The translations under genes and the position numbers were made by a program. Positions 5,435 through 7,084 of a DNA stretch of 7,084 bases are shown here, in pieces. The stretch comes from Acidaminococcaceae bacterium (lineage in GTDB: Bacteria > Bacillota > Negativicutes > Acidaminococcales > Acidaminococcaceae), in the NCBI GenBank assembly GCA_003512125.1, contig DOSQ01000040.1:1-7084 (forward strand), in the 5' to 3' direction. The notes below the pieces were generated by a model. The model searched no databases, had not been told where the DNA came from, and worked only from the letters and a program-made list of their open reading frames with translations. Position 1 is the first letter of the stretch. Each line of letters begins with the position of its first letter.

Positions 5435-5893
5435 TTACAAGAACTCGCCCAATATCTCGCCTTTGGGCAGTGGCACGTTCAGGAACCAGCCAAAGGTGAA
5501 ATAGGTCAGGGCCAGCATAACAATCAGCACCATGGCCACATATTTCTTAGGGATTCGGAAATAGTGCAGGCAAAACAGGATATAAACCAGAGACGCCAGA
5601 TAGAATCCGAAGAAATACATCAGCACAAAAAAGCCGAGAAATGCCGCAAACATGGTCCAAAACTGTTTAGGCAGGAAACCTTTAAACGTTTCCGACACAT
5701 CATTGACAACATGCCTGTCTTTCATATACTGCTTTACCATGTCGTACAGCCGGATGGTCGTAAGCAAAAACAGCAGTCCGATGACAAAATGTGGATAGTG
5801 GCGGGCGCCTTCCGGGAATTTCTGCGTCTCGTGCTGGAAAAATGCGCAGAACAGATACATGAAGACGCAAATATAAATATCGGTTCTTTTCAT
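5435..5893 (-). CDS. tctB: Tripartite tricarboxylate transporter small membrane subunit TctB
   Basis: A 152-residue membrane protein with four likely hydrophobic segments at about 6-20, 35-50, 74-110 (possibly two closely spaced) and 118-140. This fits TctB, the poorly conserved small subunit that works with TctA in the inner membrane. The family is weakly conserved, so the call rests on topology, length, the C-terminal YFTFGWFLNVPLPKGEIL, which is TctB-like (the usual F-x-x-x-L-x-V-P-L-P-x-G ending), and on its position between tctC and tctA. The frame is open upstream to an ATG at 5986, but the 31 extra residues would be encoded by a terminator-like hairpin. The ATG at 5893 has GAGGT about 8 nt upstream and yields the expected length, so it is chosen. 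Only 18 bp separate it from tctA. Confidence 0.92.
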   Translation of the reverse strand: MKRTDIYICVFMYLFCAFFQHETQKFPEGARHYPHFVIGLLFLLTTIRLYDMVKQYMKDRHVVNDVSETFKGFLPKQFWTMFAAFLGFFVLMYFFGFYLASLVYILFCLHYFRIPKKYVAMVLIVMLALTYFTFGWFLNVPLPKGEILGEFL

Positions 5894-5933
5894 AAAAAGC
5901 AACCTCGCGATCAAAAGAATAAACGGCAATGAA

Positions 5934-5980
5934 TAAAACCGGCCTGAAGCAGCCGTCCAACAGGCAGCCGCCTCAGCCGG
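5934..5980 (-). terminator. Intercistronic terminator/attenuator hairpin between tctC and tctB
   Basis: On the minus strand GCCGCCTCAGCCGG (5967-5980, plus-strand reading) and CCGGCCTGAAGCAGC (5939-5953) form a 14-bp GC-rich stem with one bulged base and two G-U pairs around a 13-nt loop. TTTTATT follows directly (5938-5932) and an A-rich stretch precedes the stem. This is the architecture of a rho-independent terminator, placed 77 nt after the tctC stop and about 40 nt before the tctB start. I see no second promoter before tctB, so partial read-through is the likely mode: more tctC message than tctBA message. Confidence 0.75.
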
Positions 5981-6056
5981 CTTCAATTTTACAATTACAC
6001 ATCCGGCAGAAGAAAAGCATCCGTAACGGACATCTTTTCAGTTTGCCTGAATCCGA

Positions 6057-7055
6057 TTATTTGTCATATAATTTGCTTACTACGTTCTTGCAGAAATCCA
6101 TCTGTTCCGCAATCAGAGTGCCCAATGCCTTACTGTCTTTGTAATCGGTAGCCATGCCGGCTTTCTGATGCGCTTCTTTAACCTTAGGATCATCCATGGT
6201 CTTTTTCATAGCGGTTTCATAGAATTTAATGATGTTTTCCGGGGTTCCCTTCGGAGCTACCAGAGCACGGGCAGAGCCGTACCACTTGTTATAATAACCC
6301 AGTTCGCCCAGGGTCGGAACATCTTTCAGAGCAGGATCGCGTTTTTCAGCAAACAGACCTAATACGCGCAGTTCTGCTTTGTCGCCGTTGATCAGCTTGG
6401 CAATATCGGCAACCTTGGCACAGGAGAAATCAACTTCGCCCTGGCGCAGAGCCAGCAGCTGGTCAGCCGTGCCGCCGTAAGGAACCGCCTTGTACTGGAA
6501 TTTTGCGGACTGCGCCAGCAATTGGGCAGCCGTATGGTTAGAAGCCTTTACGCCGTTAGTAGAAGCTTTTAGTTCGCCGGGTTTCGCCTGTGCGTCAGCG
6601 ACCAGTTCTTTCAGGGTCTTCCATTTTGCATCTTTCTTAACTACAACAACGCCGGTCTCTGTCAGATGGTTGCAGATGGGAACGATGCTTTTATCATTAA
6701 AAGGAGCGTTCGGCTGGATAGCCAGCGTAGTATAGGTCGGGAGGTTGATGAAACCGATGGTATATCCGTCCGGTTTCGCCTTGGTCAGTTCGGTCCAGCC
6801 AATTTTTCCGTCAGCACCCGGTTTGTTTTCAATAACCATGGTCTGACCTACATACGGCTTGGCATTGTTCAGCAGCAGACGGGCGCCTGTATCAGTGCCC
6901 GAACCCGCCTTATAGGCAATGATGACCTTAACATCCTTTGTGGGTTTCCATTCTTTGTTGGCATCGGCAGCCTTTTTGTCGCCGCCACCGCACCCCGCCA
7001 TCAGCACAGACGCAGCCAGCATCAGGGACCCTGCAACAGCAAGAATTTTTCTCAT
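6057..7055 (-). CDS. tctC: Tripartite tricarboxylate transporter substrate-binding lipoprotein TctC (Bug family)
   Basis: A 332-residue solute receptor. The N-terminus MRKILAVAGSLMLAASVLMAGC is a lipoprotein signal; the lipobox LMAGC puts the lipid anchor on C22, followed by a flexible GGGDKKAADANKE linker. The mature part matches Bug/TctC receptors: DVKVIIAYKAGSGTDTGARLL (41-61) with D55 in the first ligand-binding loop, VIENKPGADGKIGWTELTKAKPDGYTIG (74-101), VPYGGTADQLLALRQGEVDF (191-210) for the second binding loop, and ELGYYNKWYGSARALVAPKGTP (251-272). Family proteins bind a carboxylate between two lobes and hand it to TctAB; the ligand here is unknown. Lipid anchoring is usual for Gram-positive and Negativicutes receptors, whereas many proteobacterial ones are soluble in the periplasm. 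AAGGAGG lies about 8 nt before the start. It is the first gene of tctCBA; the promoter must lie beyond the right edge. Confidence 0.96.
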   Translation of the reverse strand: MRKILAVAGSLMLAASVLMAGCGGGDKKAADANKEWKPTKDVKVIIAYKAGSGTDTGARLLLNNAKPYVGQTMVIENKPGADGKIGWTELTKAKPDGYTIGFINLPTYTTLAIQPNAPFNDKSIVPICNHLTETGVVVVKKDAKWKTLKELVADAQAKPGELKASTNGVKASNHTAAQLLAQSAKFQYKAVPYGGTADQLLALRQGEVDFSCAKVADIAKLINGDKAELRVLGLFAEKRDPALKDVPTLGELGYYNKWYGSARALVAPKGTPENIIKFYETAMKKTMDDPKVKEAHQKAGMATDYKDSKALGTLIAEQMDFCKNVVSKLYDK

Positions 7056-7084
7056 GAGTTTCTCCTCCTTCTTTTAATTCAATT

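Noticed and set aside
5894..5986. Extension of tctB to the ATG at 5986
   Set aside because: The extra codons coincide with a terminator-like stem and its T-run; the ATG at 5893 has its own ribosome binding site and gives the usual TctB length.
5987..6056. Separate promoter for tctBA in the tctC-tctB spacer
   Set aside because: A TAAAAT-like -10 can be drawn on the minus strand, but no acceptable -35 lies at the right distance and it would sit upstream of the terminator-like hairpin.

Overview
The window looks like ordinary chromosome of an anaerobic gut-type Firmicute. I would guess class Negativicutes (for example the Acidaminococcaceae). The guess rests on strong AGGAGG-type ribosome binding sites, moderate base composition, a tripartite tricarboxylate transporter (TTT) set, and a secreted, very lysine-rich glucosaminidase-like protein. 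It is inference; no marker gene in the window settles the taxon. I see no insertion sequence, phage gene, CRISPR array, tRNA or rRNA, and no gene-free stretch longer than about 300 bases.

Region 1 (1-2803, minus strand) reads as one operon: secreted glucosaminidase-like protein, trmL, queD, folE2, then the first codons of a further gene that runs off the left edge. Junctions are tight: 12 bp, then about 76 bp if queD uses its best start, then a 7-bp overlap, then a 16-bp overlap. FolE2 turns GTP into 7,8-dihydroneopterin triphosphate. QueD uses that compound to make 6-carboxytetrahydropterin for queuosine, the modified base at tRNA position 34. TrmL 2'-O-methylates nucleotide 34 of leucine tRNAs. 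The core of the operon is therefore wobble-base modification plus pterin supply. The QueD homologue carries Cys-Glu-x-x-His-Gly-His, the pattern I associate with dual-function PTPS-I/III enzymes that also feed folate synthesis.

Region 2 (2804-3027) is a 224-bp divergent control region. It has a good sigma-A-type promoter facing each way, and a perfect 10-bp inverted repeat with a 5-nt spacer lies almost exactly midway between them.

Region 3 (3028-3702, plus strand) is a single UPF0173-type metallo-beta-lactamase-fold hydrolase. It ends in a hairpin terminator (3760-3803) that also has a T-run on the other strand and so may serve the convergent transporter operon.

Region 4 (3905-7055, minus strand) is a complete TTT transporter in the order tctC (lipoprotein receptor), tctB (small membrane subunit), tctA (large permease). 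A terminator-like hairpin lies between tctC and tctB. It probably makes the receptor message more abundant than that of the membrane subunits, and it also shows that the open frame upstream of the tctB start is not coding.
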